DNA of 64,000 nucleotides from UBA9865 sp035647835 (GCA_035647835.1 DASRMS010000204.1:11923-75922), one strand, 5' to 3'. Shown: positions 27,738-37,540, numbered from the stretch's first letter. A program made the numbers and translations. Notes: a model not told the origin generated them from the letters alone.

Positions 27738-29120
27738 ATGACAGATACAAAAGCTTTAAAAGAGGAAAGAATTAGTATTTATCACGATGTGGCTGATAAC
27801 AAGATTCCTAAGAGGGTGCCCATTGGTGTTTCAATCGGTTTTGAGGCAACTATGCAATACTTTGGTTATGATTTAAGAAATATTTACTGGAACCCTAGCT
27901 TATTGAATAAGGACGAACAGAAAGCTGACGAACTGTGCCAAAAGGTATATTCTGATACTCTACCTTTCTCCACATCCTCGCTGCGTTTCCCTACTCTGTA
28001 TCAATTTATTGAGTCACAATCATTTGTCATGAGCTCCAGTGGCTTCATGCAGCATCCTGAAGTTGTTGGTATGCTGCCTGAAGATTATGATTATCTGATT
28101 GAAAAACCGTGGGATTGCATTTTAGAGCGAATAATTCCGCGTCACCATAAGGCCTTTAATACTGATGAGCCTATTAAAATGGCCTTGAACTTTACTAAAG
28201 GTATTTTGGGTTATCTCAATGATCCCCGCGAAGGGGCAGCCCTGTCGGCAACAATGCGCGAAAGATACGGTTATTATCCGGGTGCACCTGCTGGTTCTGG
28301 CGGTTTTACAGCGATGCCTTTTGATTTTCTTGCTGACCAACTAAGAAGCTTTAGCGGCATTAGTACAGACGTCAGAAGAAGGCCAGAGCAAGTTGCCGAA
28401 GCCTGCGAAGCACTTTATCCCATCGTCTTCAGACGTGGTTTGCCCAAGGTTGTTTCTAATTATGGTACGGTGTCAATTCCTCTGCATATGCCGACCTTTA
28501 TGCGTGAAAAAGACTTTGAAAAGCTGTGGTGGCCGACTGCAAAACGTTTAGTTGAAGAGTATGCTTCCATGGGTATTCACTGTAACTTATTCTGTGAAGA
28601 TGATTGGATGCGTTATCTGGATCATCTGTCCGAACTGCCCACAGACACTACCCTGCGTTTTGAGTTCGGTGATCCCAAATTAGTGCAAGAGAAATTAGGC
28701 GATAAATTTATCATCAGCGGCCTGTATCCTATGCAGTTAATCAAAAACGGCACCAAGCAGCAGGTCATTGATAAAGCTAAAGAAGTTGTTGATGCTTTAG
28801 CACCTGGCGGTAAGTATACCTTCGGCTTTGATAAAGGCATTCAAGTTGGCGCCGATTTAAACGTGGAGAACCTAGCTGCCTTAACAGAGTTTCTCCAGGA
28901 GTATGCTGTCTACGATAATCCAGGAGAAACAGCAGGAAAACAGTTTAATAAAAATGATTATAAAGCACCGACTGCTGCTTCTTATAAGATTGACAGTAAA
29001 TATTTCAGCACCTGGGAAGAGTATAAAGCTCAATACCCCAACATTTCTGATTTTGCCCAAGACAAAATCGAGAATTACGAAAATCAAATGCTTACTTTGC
29101 TCACTTGGTTGTTAATGTAA
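27738..29120 (+). CDS. Uroporphyrinogen decarboxylase-family (MtaA/CmuA-like) methyltransferase
   Basis: This 460-residue protein has a URO-D-like TIM barrel with the extended N-terminus seen in one-carbon methyltransferases (KRVPIGVSIGFEATMQYFGYDLRNIYW). Relatives move methyl groups between a methylated corrinoid protein and a thiol or other acceptor, or demethylate substrates. A His-Cys cluster (GIHCNLFCEDDW, residues ~277-288) and a late FGFDKG segment resemble the zinc-thiol and acceptor regions, but the exact ligands are uncertain. It sits behind the sigma-54 promoter. A true heme-pathway HemE is unlikely given length and context. Confidence 0.8.
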   Translation: MTDTKALKEERISIYHDVADNKIPKRVPIGVSIGFEATMQYFGYDLRNIYWNPSLLNKDEQKADELCQKVYSDTLPFSTSSLRFPTLYQFIESQSFVMSSSGFMQHPEVVGMLPEDYDYLIEKPWDCILERIIPRHHKAFNTDEPIKMALNFTKGILGYLNDPREGAALSATMRERYGYYPGAPAGSGGFTAMPFDFLADQLRSFSGISTDVRRRPEQVAEACEALYPIVFRRGLPKVVSNYGTVSIPLHMPTFMREKDFEKLWWPTAKRLVEEYASMGIHCNLFCEDDWMRYLDHLSELPTDTTLRFEFGDPKLVQEKLGDKFIISGLYPMQLIKNGTKQQVIDKAKEVVDALAPGGKYTFGFDKGIQVGADLNVENLAALTEFLQEYAVYDNPGETAGKQFNKNDYKAPTAASYKIDSKYFSTWEEYKAQYPNISDFAQDKIENYENQMLTLLTWLLM

Positions 29121-29177
29121 GAGTAAGCTGAATATAAGATTCTCCATCTAACATGTACAAATGCTGTACAATTGTTT

Positions 29178-29205
29178 ACAACAGGGGACCTTATCCCCCT
29201 GTTGT
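29178..29205 (+). other. Hairpin between the methyltransferase and MFS genes
   Basis: ACAACAGGGG/CCCCTGTTGT is a 10-bp stem with no T run after it. It may stabilise the upstream mRNA end or attenuate read-through. An 11-base AATTGTTTACA direct repeat flanks it (29170 and 29229). Confidence 0.5.
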
Positions 29206-29316
29206 AGCAATTGGCAAAACTGATCACTAATTGTTTACATGCAAAAACGGCAGCGTATCCCGAACATTAATCACTTTAGCTGACTTTTAATTAACATCAA
29301 TGAGGGAGGTCATACC

Positions 29317-30627
29317 ATGTCTTTTCTAACGTATGGCGTAGGCGATAATAAAAGATGGTATTATCCTATGTCTGCTTTTATGATGGGCGCAATGCGCATT
29401 GCACCTTGGGCACTATTTTATCCGCATGTCCAAACTGCATTTAATTTAGAAACAACGGCGAATATTATTTTGGTTTCTACTTTTACAGGACTAGGTTCGA
29501 TGATTCTGGGGCCGCCAATTTCTGGTACGATATTAGATAAATATGGCCCTAAAATCCCCTTTGCTTTATCTGGTATTTTTTCCTTAGCTGGTTACCTGAC
29601 CTTAATGGTCGTGTTAGGCAAAGAAACTTGGGCAGAGGCCCAAACCCTGTGGTATGTCGGCGGCTTTTTAATTGGTCTTGGTGCCGGCTTCTATGCTGGC
29701 AGCTACACAGCTACAGTGGCGAAATGGTTTCCGGATCGGCTTGGCGTTGCGATGGCGCTTGGCGGCTCGGGAATGAGTATCGGGACTATGATCCTGACTC
29801 CACTGATTGCCTCGTTTATTGTGAGATACGGTTTTACCGGCAACATCTTTATGATTTTAGGTATTGTTGGTTTTTGTGCCATTACTTTGCTCGGAGCGAT
29901 TCCCTGGCGGTTACCGAAAGCTGATTGGAAGCCAGAAGGGTTAGGCGCTAAAGCTAAAGCTTCTGGGAAACCTGTGCAAGAACAAAAACAGTTTACTTTT
30001 GCGGAAGCTGTTCGTGATAGAAGATATTGGATTCTAGCTGGGGGTTTCTTGGGAGCGGCATTTTCCAATATGCTGTTCTCACAAAACGTCACACTAATTA
30101 TCATTGAAGGCCTCACCTCTGTAGGCATGGGACGTGCAGATATCATGGCCACAGTTGTTCCTTACTACCTTTCCCTGACCTCCTTTGCCGGTATCTTTGG
30201 TACATTCCTGTGGGGTTGGGTGCTGGATAAATTAGGTCCGTTTGTCGCCCTGCCGCTAATGTACTTCATTTCTGGGGTACTAATCTGGGTTTTCTATATG
30301 GGCTATACCAGTGTTACTTTTATCTATGTTGTGGGCGCTATTCTAGTGTTGGCCATGCGCGGTGAAGGAACCCTGCATTATGCCGCGGTACCAGCAGTCT
30401 TTGGCCGGCAGCATATTGGTAAAATCATGTCCACCTTGAACTCCATGTCTGTTGGTATCGGTATTGCCTTGGGGCCGTTTCTTGGCTCCTATATCCGAGA
30501 TATCACTGGTGGTTTTAAAACTTCACTGATTCTCGCTGTCTCGTTAAGAATGATGGGCACAGCTTTTGCTTTAGTTGGCTACTTTTTAACCAAGAAGGAA
30601 AAAGCGAAGAAGGATGTTACAGCATAA
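29317..30627 (+). CDS. MFS transporter (OFA/oxalate-formate antiporter-like)
   Basis: A 436-residue, 12-helix major facilitator. The A-motif equivalent is GPPISGTILDKYGPK, and YAGSYTATVAKWFPDRLGVAMALGGSGMSIG is typical of the OFA/monocarboxylate branch. It probably imports or exports the methyl-group donor or its demethylated product for the neighbouring methyltransferase; the substrate itself cannot be read from the sequence. GAGGGAGG precedes the ATG. It is likely part of the sigma-54 transcript, which ends at the terminator at 30643. Confidence 0.85.
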   Translation: MSFLTYGVGDNKRWYYPMSAFMMGAMRIAPWALFYPHVQTAFNLETTANIILVSTFTGLGSMILGPPISGTILDKYGPKIPFALSGIFSLAGYLTLMVVLGKETWAEAQTLWYVGGFLIGLGAGFYAGSYTATVAKWFPDRLGVAMALGGSGMSIGTMILTPLIASFIVRYGFTGNIFMILGIVGFCAITLLGAIPWRLPKADWKPEGLGAKAKASGKPVQEQKQFTFAEAVRDRRYWILAGGFLGAAFSNMLFSQNVTLIIIEGLTSVGMGRADIMATVVPYYLSLTSFAGIFGTFLWGWVLDKLGPFVALPLMYFISGVLIWVFYMGYTSVTFIYVVGAILVLAMRGEGTLHYAAVPAVFGRQHIGKIMSTLNSMSVGIGIALGPFLGSYIRDITGGFKTSLILAVSLRMMGTAFALVGYFLTKKEKAKKDVTA

Positions 30628-30642
30628 GCATCATAATGTGTA

Positions 30643-30674
30643 GGACCCTGCCAATAGCGGCGGGGTCCTTTTAT
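30643..30674 (+). terminator. Terminator after the MFS gene
   Basis: GGACCCTGCC/GGCGGGGTCC stem (one G-T pair) with an AATAGC loop and TTTT. Confidence 0.88.
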
Positions 30675-30865
30675 ATCATCTGTAAAAAGTAGGTCTAGTA
30701 CTAACATTGTGGGAATAATTATCAAGTATGTTGAAATGAATAAAGGACTTTCCATGAAGGATATAGAACATTTACTAAAGTTCGAACCTTTATTGATTAA
30801 ATCTGTGGAGCATTAACGATGCGGTAATTGAGACGTACAAGCGTAGATGATAGGAGTGCTGAAAG

Positions 30866-32794
30866 ATGTCTCTGGATTCACTTCGTAAACATGTAAACCG
30901 CGTTAAACAAGAATGGGAAAACTTTTTCGCTGGTAAAGAGGTTGACGGAGAAGTTATCCCTAATGTGATCAAACGATCTTGGGTGCGTAGTCGCGCTTAT
31001 GGCGTAGATCCACTCAGTACGCTGAATGACTCGTGGGAGCCTGAAATAAAGTGGGCGGCTGAATCTAATCCGCTGCTGCAGTTAAATGTTAATTTTACTA
31101 ACCCTTATGATAGTGCGGGCTACATCATCCAATTATATGATGCAGCAGGTTACCCCCTAATTAACTCCAAGGCCACCGCTCCCATGATAGAAAAAAGAAT
31201 GGGTACTAATTCGGTTTGGCTGGCTTTAACCCAAAACAAGTTAGTATCTGTGTTTGGCTATGAACACTATCGCGCCAGCTACCACAACACTTATGGTGCA
31301 GCAGCACCAATTCATGGAAATGATGGTCAGGTTCTTGGTGTGATCAATGTGGTATGCAATGAGCTGGAATTAGCACCGAATATTGCATCAATGGCCTCAC
31401 AATTTGCCGGCGTAGTGGAAATTTCCCTATCTTTACTAAATCGCAATGGTAAGCAATCTCCGTTAGAAGCATTCTTTTATCAATTTCCGCAAGGCATCGC
31501 CTGGTATAGTGAGAATAAATTAATCCGCTATAATCAAAAGATTTTAGATATGCTGCAGATTAATGAGCAAGCGGGGATACAAGCAGCGCTTGAGAAACAG
31601 CTGTCAATTTGGCTTAGCGGACGCTTGATTAACCGTAAATCGGTTAGTATGAATATCTTGGGTCAGAAAAAAGAGTTCTACTTTACCTCCATGCCTATTG
31701 CTACTGGCCCGGGACGGGGTAAAGAGAAATTCCTGCTGTTAGAGGAAAAAGGTAATCCCAAAGGAAGCCAGCAGCTTGTCCAGCATGGTACAACTCTGGT
31801 TGAATTTGATAGTATTATTGGCGAGAGTAAACAACTTGAAGCGACAAAGCGTACTGCCCAAAAAGTGGCCAGTGCCGATGAACCAGTACTGATCATCGGG
31901 GAAAGCGGTACAGGCAAAGAGCTCTTTGCGCAAGCCATGCACAGAGCAAGCATGCGTAGTGGTAAGTTTGTAGCTGTTAACTGTGGTGCTATTCCGGCAG
32001 AATTAGCGGAGAGTGAATTGTTTGGCTACGAACACGGTGCCTTTACAGGTGCCTTAAGAAATGGTAAAGAGGGGCTGTTGGAATCGGCTTCTGGAGGAAC
32101 CATCTTTTTTGACGAGATTGAAAGTATGCCATTATTTATTCAGGTAAAACTTTTACGTGCCATTGCTACAGGGCGGATTATGAAGGTGGGCAGCAGCCAA
32201 GAAACGCCTATTGATATACGTGTTATTTCTGCTACTAAAAAAGACTTATTAAAAGAAGCAGATGCTGGCAATTTTCGTGAAGATCTTTATTATCGCCTCA
32301 GTACTTTTATTTTGCATCTCCCAGCCTTGAATGAACGAGGTAACGATATTATTCTTTTAGCACAGCATTTTATTAAAAAGACACAACAAAAATACGGAAA
32401 ATACCCATTGAAAATCACCAGAGACTTCTGGCGAGCTTTAACCTGTTATCACTGGCGGGGAAATGTTAGAGAGTTGGAGAACATTATGGGCAGAGTTGTT
32501 TTTATGGCCGAGCAACAAACAATAACTGCGGCTGCCTTGCCTGCGCCGATACAGGAATCATTGAAACTGCAGCCTGTGCAAGCAGCTTTGGCTGAAAGCG
32601 CAGATTTAGAGGAACATGCAGACGGACTATTGCAAACAGGTGAGGAAAAGATTATTGCCGCAGTATTACAAAAAACAAACTTTAACATAAGCCAAGCTTC
32701 CCAGATCTTAGGCATCAGCCGCAAAACCCTTTACAACCGTATTAATAGTAGTGAGCGATTAAGTGACTTAAAGTCTCTTAAGGCAAAAGTGTAG
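30866..32794 (+). CDS. Sigma-54-dependent transcriptional activator (AcoR-like, GAF-AAA+-Fis)
   Basis: A 642-residue enhancer-binding protein. The N-terminal part ([18 protein letters not shown]..., then a GAF-like domain) resembles AcoR. A short PAS-like stretch ([27 protein letters not shown]) follows. The AAA+ domain has Walker A GESGTGKE (~345-352), the sigma-54 contact loop GAFTGA and Walker [11 protein letters not shown]. The C-terminal Fis-type HTH is [20 protein letters not shown]. It most likely drives the sigma-54 promoter at 27573 in response to a substrate sensed by its N-terminus. Confidence 0.92.
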   Translation: MSLDSLRKHVNRVKQEWENFFAGKEVDGEVIPNVIKRSWVRSRAYGVDPLSTLNDSWEPEIKWAAESNPLLQLNVNFTNPYDSAGYIIQLYDAAGYPLINSKATAPMIEKRMGTNSVWLALTQNKLVSVFGYEHYRASYHNTYGAAAPIHGNDGQVLGVINVVCNELELAPNIASMASQFAGVVEISLSLLNRNGKQSPLEAFFYQFPQGIAWYSENKLIRYNQKILDMLQINEQAGIQAALEKQLSIWLSGRLINRKSVSMNILGQKKEFYFTSMPIATGPGRGKEKFLLLEEKGNPKGSQQLVQHGTTLVEFDSIIGESKQLEATKRTAQKVASADEPVLIIGESGTGKELFAQAMHRASMRSGKFVAVNCGAIPAELAESELFGYEHGAFTGALRNGKEGLLESASGGTIFFDEIESMPLFIQVKLLRAIATGRIMKVGSSQETPIDIRVISATKKDLLKEADAGNFREDLYYRLSTFILHLPALNERGNDIILLAQHFIKKTQQKYGKYPLKITRDFWRALTCYHWRGNVRELENIMGRVVFMAEQQTITAAALPAPIQESLKLQPVQAALAESADLEEHADGLLQTGEEKIIAAVLQKTNFNISQASQILGISRKTLYNRINSSERLSDLKSLKAKV

Positions 32795-32863
32795 GCAGCG
32801 AGCGTAAATTAAAAAAATCTCGTAGAAGAATAAAGGATAATCTTCTTTTCTAGCGAATTGTAT

Positions 32864-32887
32864 AATTGTTATTATATAGTAACAATT
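32864..32887. promoter_or_regulatory. Near-palindrome upstream of the corrinoid protein gene
   Basis: AATTGTTA...TAACAATT arms (24 bp in total) enclose an AT-rich centre. It lies 70 bases after the activator gene and 140 before the corrinoid gene, and could be an operator or a weak terminator. No sigma-54 GG-N10-GC element is found here. Confidence 0.4.
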
Positions 32888-33028
32888 TGCACTACTTTTA
32901 ATTTTTAGATCGTGTTTGATTAGCGCCCATAGCTGTTGCCAAAGCGACAGTGTATATAGGTATGGGTCTCAGCGTGTGCTGAGAACAACAGCGCCTTGTG
33001 CGTGCAAGTTAAAAAAGGAGGATTGTAC

Positions 33029-33667
33029 ATGTTAGATCTTAAAGTTTTAACAGAAGCAGTGGGAGAACTGGATGAGGAAAAGGTAGTTAGTGAACTGGAA
33101 GCATTCGTAGCTAGCAACCCAACTGAACAGGAAGCACAAAAAGCGGTTGCAGCCTGCCAAGCTGGCATGGCTATTGTCGGTGATTTATTTGAGCAAGGTG
33201 AATACTTTGTAGGTGACTTAATTTTTGCTGGTGAATTACTTACAAACGCTATCAACGTTCTCAAGCCTGTTCTAGGCAGCGGCACTACTGACAGCATTGG
33301 TACCCTCGTTTTAGGTACAGTTGCTGGTGACTTACATGATATCGGTAAAAACATCTATAAGAGTATGATGGAAGCTGCTGGCTTTGAAGTACACGATCTG
33401 GGTATTGACCAGCCTGCTAGCGCATTTATCGAGAAGATCAAAGAAGTTAAGCCTGATGTTGTTGGGATGAGCGGCGTGTTAACATTGGCCCTTGAGTCAA
33501 TGAAAGAAACCGTGGATGCACTGAAAGAAGCTGGCGTTCGTGACAGCGTTAAAATCATCATTGGTGGTAACCCTGTAACTAAGGAAGCTAGTGAGCAAAT
33601 CGGTGCTGACGCCTTTACAACTAATGCGGCTGAAGGCGTTAAAATTGCCCAAGGTTGGGTTTCTTAA
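33029..33667 (+). CDS. Cobalamin-binding corrinoid protein (MtaC/MttC-like)
   Basis: This 212-residue methyl carrier has an N-terminal helical cap (residues ~1-85) and a B12-binding Rossmann domain with the base-off signature DxHxxG (Asp101, His103, Gly106 in GDLHDIGKN), plus the downstream MSGVLTL and IIIGGNPV segments. It would carry the methyl group on cobalt between the URO-D-type enzyme and a second methyltransferase that is not in the window. ATG 33029 has AAAGGAGG seven bases upstream. Confidence 0.93.
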   Translation: MLDLKVLTEAVGELDEEKVVSELEAFVASNPTEQEAQKAVAACQAGMAIVGDLFEQGEYFVGDLIFAGELLTNAINVLKPVLGSGTTDSIGTLVLGTVAGDLHDIGKNIYKSMMEAAGFEVHDLGIDQPASAFIEKIKEVKPDVVGMSGVLTLALESMKETVDALKEAGVRDSVKIIIGGNPVTKEASEQIGADAFTTNAAEGVKIAQGWVS

Positions 33668-33687
33668 TTAGTATAGCTAGCTAATAA

Positions 33688-33722
33688 AGTGACAAAGGGA
33701 ATATTCCCTTTGTCACTTTTTC
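33688..33722 (+). terminator. Terminator after the corrinoid protein gene
   Basis: AAGTGACAAAGGGA/TCCCTTTGTCACTT, a 14-bp perfect stem with an ATAT loop and a T run. Confidence 0.95.
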
Positions 33723-33923
33723 TTACTGCTGGGAAATTTTCTTGTTTTACACTTACACTGATTGTTAGCAGTAGAGCACCATGGTTCCCCTCGACTGTTG
33801 GCAGGAAATACCTGTCTCTAGCGAGAAAATAGATGTATACACCTATAAACCTAAAAAGATAATATGAATTAATATATAATTTTAGGTATAAGTGGAAAAA
33901 ATGAAGGTGGAGGTGTATGCACA

Positions 33924-34637
33924 TTGAAACTCACCCCGCGTTTACAGGCAATTGCTGAATTAATTCCACCGGGAAGTGTCATCGCGGATATTGGTACAGA
34001 TCACGCTTATTTACCTATATATCTGTTGCTGGAACAAATTAGTCAAAGTGCGGTGGCCGCAGATATTAACGAGGCACCATTAGAACAAGCACAAGAAACA
34101 GTGGCAGCTTTTAATTGTCATCAAAAAATAGATTTACGACTTGGTGACGGCTTGGAGATTTTGCAAGAAGCTGATGGCGTGGATACTATCGTTATTGCCG
34201 GCTTAGGCGGACGAACTATTGCCTCCATTCTAGAAACAGGAAGCGATAAACTCCGACAACTTAAGCGGATTATTTTACAGCCAATGAATGAAACAGGTTA
34301 TTTAAGATTGTTTTTAGCTAAAAATGGTTTAGCTATTGTGCATGAAGAGCTAGTTTTAGAAGGTAAACATTTGTATGAGATTATTTTGGCTCACCCTGGC
34401 CAGGAAATAGAAGAGGATCCTTTCAAACTTTCGCTGGGACCTCGCTTGTTAGAGAAAAAGCCTCCCCTTTTACCATTATTATTAAAAGAGAAAATCCGCA
34501 AATTGCGTATTGTTTACCATAGTTTACAACGTGCAAAAAAGAAAGATGTTTCGGGCAAAATCCGTGATGTGCAGAAGGAATTAGATTGTCTGCAGGAGGT
34601 GTTAGCAGGTGCAACTCAACGTACAGACACTGATTAA
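33924..34637 (+). CDS. trmK: tRNA (adenine(22)-N1)-methyltransferase TrmK
   Basis: TrmK methylates N1 of A22 in tRNA. The class I SAM-binding core is visible as ADIGTDHAYLPIYLL and VVIAGLGG-like TIVIAGLGGRTI, with the family's QPMNETGYLRLFLAKNG. At 237 residues it matches YqfN/TrmK. The TTG start has GGTGGAGGTG 8 bases upstream. Its 3' end overlaps the next gene by 29 bases, as in the Bacillus yqfN-yqfO pair. Confidence 0.9.
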   Translation: MKLTPRLQAIAELIPPGSVIADIGTDHAYLPIYLLLEQISQSAVAADINEAPLEQAQETVAAFNCHQKIDLRLGDGLEILQEADGVDTIVIAGLGGRTIASILETGSDKLRQLKRIILQPMNETGYLRLFLAKNGLAIVHEELVLEGKHLYEIILAHPGQEIEEDPFKLSLGPRLLEKKPPLLPLLLKEKIRKLRIVYHSLQRAKKKDVSGKIRDVQKELDCLQEVLAGATQRTDTD

Positions 34638-35727
34638 AATATTGGAAGAGCTAGCACCTAAACATTTAGCCCTGGAATGGGATCATGTCGGCTTGCAGCT
34701 TGGTAGTATGCAAGGCACTGTCAAGAAAATTTACGTAGCTTTGGATGTTAATGCAGAAGTTTTAGCTGAAGCTGTGATGAAGGGTGCTGATTTTATTGTC
34801 ACCCATCACCCATTTATCTTTAAGCCGTTGACGACTATTCGTACTGATCAAGAAAAGGGTAAATTAATTCAGCAAGCCCTGCAAACAGGCATCCGGATTT
34901 ATGCTGCTCATACCAATTTGGATATAGCATTTGGCGGCGTTAACGATGTTTTGGCGGCACGACTTGGCTTGCAAGGTACACAGGTTTTACGGATCACGGA
35001 CCAGGAGGAGCTGCTGAAAGTTGTGGTATTTGTGCCCCAGCGTGATGAGCATAATGTCCGTACTGCGATGGCGGCTGCAGGTGCTGGGTGCTGGGGAAAT
35101 TATAGTCATTGTAGTTTTTATACCACTGGTACGGGTACCTTTATGCCCCAGAAAGGATCGAATCCTTACCTTGGCGAGCAAGGCCAGCTAGAGAAGGTTG
35201 AAGAAGTACGGCTGGAAACTATTATCCCTGCCAGCTTAAGTAAGCGTGTAGTGCGAGCGATGCTGAAAGCACATCCTTATGAGGAAGTAGCGTATGATTT
35301 GTATCCCTTAGCAAACAAGGGAAAAGAGTACGGGTTAGGTAGAATTGGTAATCTACAGCACTCATTACTATTATCAGAATTCTGTCATTTGGTTAAAGAA
35401 AGGTTAGAGATTCCTTTTGTGCGTGTGACAGGTGATACAGATAAACTAATTAGCAAAGTGGCTGTTTGTGGCGGTGCCGGCAGTGACTTAATTGCTGCTG
35501 CTTCTTTTGCCGGGGCTGAGGCCTTGGTAACTGGAGATTTAAAATACCATGAAGCCCAGGAGGCGCAGGTCTTGGGCGTGGCAGTTATTGATGCGGGGCA
35601 TGATGGGACGGAACGTATTATTGTGCCTGCCCTTTGTGATTATCTGCAGCAACAGTTGGCTGCTGCCGGTTATCACATTGAGATCATCGCTTCGTCAATT
35701 GATACAACACTCTGGAACTTATTCTAG
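34609..35727 (+). CDS. Nif3-like dinuclear metal centre protein (YqfO)
   Basis: A 372-residue YqfO-type protein: two Nif3 halves with metal ligands (FIVTHHPFIF, AAHTNLD, VTGDLKYHEA, DAGHDGTE) split by an inserted PII/CutA-like domain (about 130-235). The family binds a di-metal site and has been linked to GTP cyclohydrolase-like activity in some members, but its role is not settled. The start lies inside trmK. A terminator overlaps its stop codon. Confidence 0.9.
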   Translation: MQLNVQTLIKILEELAPKHLALEWDHVGLQLGSMQGTVKKIYVALDVNAEVLAEAVMKGADFIVTHHPFIFKPLTTIRTDQEKGKLIQQALQTGIRIYAAHTNLDIAFGGVNDVLAARLGLQGTQVLRITDQEELLKVVVFVPQRDEHNVRTAMAAAGAGCWGNYSHCSFYTTGTGTFMPQKGSNPYLGEQGQLEKVEEVRLETIIPASLSKRVVRAMLKAHPYEEVAYDLYPLANKGKEYGLGRIGNLQHSLLLSEFCHLVKERLEIPFVRVTGDTDKLISKVAVCGGAGSDLIAAASFAGAEALVTGDLKYHEAQEAQVLGVAVIDAGHDGTERIIVPALCDYLQQQLAAAGYHIEIIASSIDTTLWNLF

Positions 35728-35750
35728 ACAGGTGAATAACCTGTCTTTTA
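35726..35750 (+). terminator. Terminator overlapping the yqfO stop codon
   Basis: AGACAGGT/ACCTGTCT hairpin followed by TTTA. Confidence 0.65.
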
Positions 35751-35811
35751 TTGTGCTTCTATGCTTATACCTTTTGCCATGAAGTGATGCAGCATGGGGA
35801 CAGTAAAAAAT

Positions 35812-35851
35812 AAAAAGCTTGCCCTGGGAAGCTAAAAAACGCAAGCTTTTT
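35812..35851. terminator. AAAAAGCTTG/CAAGCTTTTT hairpin before the zinc-ribbon gene
   Basis: A 10-bp stem with a 20-base loop, ten bases before the ribosome site of the next gene. It may stop read-through from either side or act as a leader structure. Confidence 0.5.
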
Positions 35852-35875
35852 AATCTAAATAAGGAGGTTGCTAGG

Positions 35876-36583
35876 ATGGGAGAATTACAAAAACTTTACG
35901 AGCTGCAGCAAGTTGAATTAAAGATTGAGAGTTTGCAAAAAACCTTAAAAGAACTGCCCGTTTTTGCTGCATTTAAACTGTTGCAAGCTGAAACAGCGGA
36001 TGCTAAAGAAGCATTGGGGTGGGCTGAAACAAAACTAACTGAACAGGATAAGCGTCTTCACCGTTTAGAGATGGATCTACAGGATGCTGAAGCAGAGCAG
36101 GAGAAAGCACAAACTCAGTTGTTTAGTAATAGTAATCAGAGCAGTAAGGGGTTAGAACAACTAGAGCGGCGCAGTGATGCTTTAGGCAAAGAACGTCTGG
36201 AAAAAGAGGAAATGCTGCTCTTGGCGATGGAAGGGAAAGATAATCTAGCGCAAACACTGCAAAAATCAAAGGATGATTATCGGTCACGGCGGAAGAAATT
36301 GCGCCAGTTACAGAAAACAGGTAATGCTGAAATCCAAGAGTTGAAAAACAAAATTAATGACTTGCAAGAGCAACGGAAGCAGCTGCAGGAACAAATCAGT
36401 GAATCCCTTTTAAAGGATTACCGTCAGCAGCGCCCACGTTATAACGGTAAACCTTTAGCGCATCTGGAAAACGATTGCTGCAGCGGCTGCCGTGTGATGG
36501 TTTTTAAGACGCTGAAAAGTAATTTAAATCAACCAAATAGTAAAGTCTTTTGTGAGAATTGCGGCCGCCGTTTAGTGCCCTAA
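35876..36583 (+). CDS. Coiled-coil protein with C4 zinc ribbon (COG1579)
   Basis: A 235-residue protein. Residues ~5-170 are almost wholly coiled coil, rich in Glu, Lys, Gln and Leu heptads. The C-terminal zinc ribbon reads CCSGCR...VFCENCGR. Family members (CT398/HP0958-like) are proposed to bridge RNA or secretion components; the role in Firmicutes is unknown. AAGGAGG lies 8 bases before ATG 35876; an in-frame TTG at 35819 lies in the preceding hairpin and is not credible. Confidence 0.85.
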   Translation: MGELQKLYELQQVELKIESLQKTLKELPVFAAFKLLQAETADAKEALGWAETKLTEQDKRLHRLEMDLQDAEAEQEKAQTQLFSNSNQSSKGLEQLERRSDALGKERLEKEEMLLLAMEGKDNLAQTLQKSKDDYRSRRKKLRQLQKTGNAEIQELKNKINDLQEQRKQLQEQISESLLKDYRQQRPRYNGKPLAHLENDCCSGCRVMVFKTLKSNLNQPNSKVFCENCGRRLVP

Positions 36584-36606
36584 AGTGTAAATCCATTCAT
36601 TTCCTT

Positions 36607-36635
36607 TTGACTTTTGGACAAAGGAATGCTAAACT
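36607..36635 (+). promoter_or_regulatory. Promoter of rnpB
   Basis: TTGACT, a 17-bp spacer, then TAAACT, placed 26 bases before the mature RNA start. Confidence 0.75.
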
Positions 36636-36660
36636 AGATAATCCTGAGACAATTTCATAT

Positions 36661-37004
36661 AAAGTAGGTCGGATAGTCGCGGGGACAATTGTTCTCGAGG
36701 AAAGTCCGAGCTCCATAGAGCAGGGTGCTGGGTAACGCCCAGTGAGGGTGACCTCAAGGAAAGTGCCACAGAAAGATACCGCCTTCGTGTGAGGTAAGGG
36801 TGAAATGGTGCGGTAAGAGCGCACCAGCAGTCAGGTGACTGGCTGGCTAGGTAAACCCCACCTGGAGCAAGACCAAATAGGGGAGAGTTGACGTTGCTCG
36901 CCGATCTCCCGGGTTAGGTCGCTAGAGATGTTAGGCAACTAACATCCCAGAGAGATGGCTATCGTCCCGTAAGGGAAACAGAACTCGGCTTACAGACCTG
37001 CTTT
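36661..37004 (+). ncRNA. rnpB: RNase P RNA, class A
   Basis: The conserved blocks GAGGAAAGTCCGAGCTCC (36697 on) and ACAGAACTCGGCTTACAG near the 3' end are present, as are the AAGTAGGTC/GACCTGCTT terminal helix (P1) and the GAAAGTGCCACAGAAA segment. It is the catalytic RNA of tRNA 5'-end processing. Length about 344 nt. The ends are set by the P1 helix. Confidence 0.95.
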
Positions 37005-37017
37005 ATACAAAGTTCCA

Positions 37018-37050
37018 TAGACACTACGCTTTAAGCGTAGTGTCTATTTT
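37018..37050 (+). terminator. Terminator of rnpB
   Basis: TAGACACTACGCTT/AAGCGTAGTGTCTA hairpin followed by TTTT. Confidence 0.93.
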
Positions 37051-37177
37051 GTCATGGACATAGAAGCAACTTTATAAGCCGAGTTTGAGTTTCAACAATT
37101 CCTGTTGGGTAAATTCACCTTTGTAAAGCCTTGTTAAAAAGGCGCTGTAAACACCGTATTTTATATATTTGCACACA

Positions 37178-37540
37178 TTATTCTTGGGACATTTTTACTC
37201 CCCAAATTGCAAGTAGATTTAAGATTGGCATTAGGTCTTCACAGGCATCCGTTAAAGAATATTCTACTCTCACGGGAATTCCATCATACTGTTTTCGGTA
37301 TAATAAGCCATCATTTACTAATTCCTTCAAAGAACTGGCCAACATTGTGTTCGTTATGCCGCGAATTTTACGTTTTAGCTCATTATATCTTGTTGTTCCG
37401 TCGTGGTGTAAGGCACATAAAATGGGTGTTTTCCACTTTCCGCCTATCAACTTCAATGCGTTCCCTAACGGACAGTAATTTTTACAAGGGCAATTATTGC
37501 TACTGAGACTTTCATAGCAATTATTTAGTTCTGTAATCAT
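37178..37540 (-). CDS. HxlR-family winged-helix regulator
   Basis: A 120-residue HxlR/MarR-like protein: an N-terminal CPCKNYCPLGNALKLIGGKWKTPIL segment, then RYNELKRKIRGITNTMLASSLKELVNDGLL and a wing with VEYSLT. Several Cys residues near the N-terminus (Cys17, Cys19, Cys23) could give redox or electrophile sensing, as in YodB/HypR relatives. It is divergent from a flavin-binding gene, the usual HxlR target arrangement. Confidence 0.9.
   Translation of the reverse strand: MITELNNCYESLSSNNCPCKNYCPLGNALKLIGGKWKTPILCALHHDGTTRYNELKRKIRGITNTMLASSLKELVNDGLLYRKQYDGIPVRVEYSLTDACEDLMPILNLLAIWGVKMSQE

Noticed and set aside
27738..29120. True uroporphyrinogen decarboxylase (HemE)
   Set aside because: The protein is about 100 residues longer than HemE and lies in a corrinoid/transporter locus with no heme genes, so a methyltransferase role fits better.
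32888..33028. A second sigma-54 promoter before the corrinoid protein gene
   Set aside because: TTGCAC-like and GG/GC pairs occur, but none has the exact GG-N10-GC spacing; the closest has an 11-base interval.
37131..37506. Plus-strand frames of ~100 codons over the HxlR gene
   Set aside because: The minus-strand HxlR protein is clearly real and these frames have no family features.
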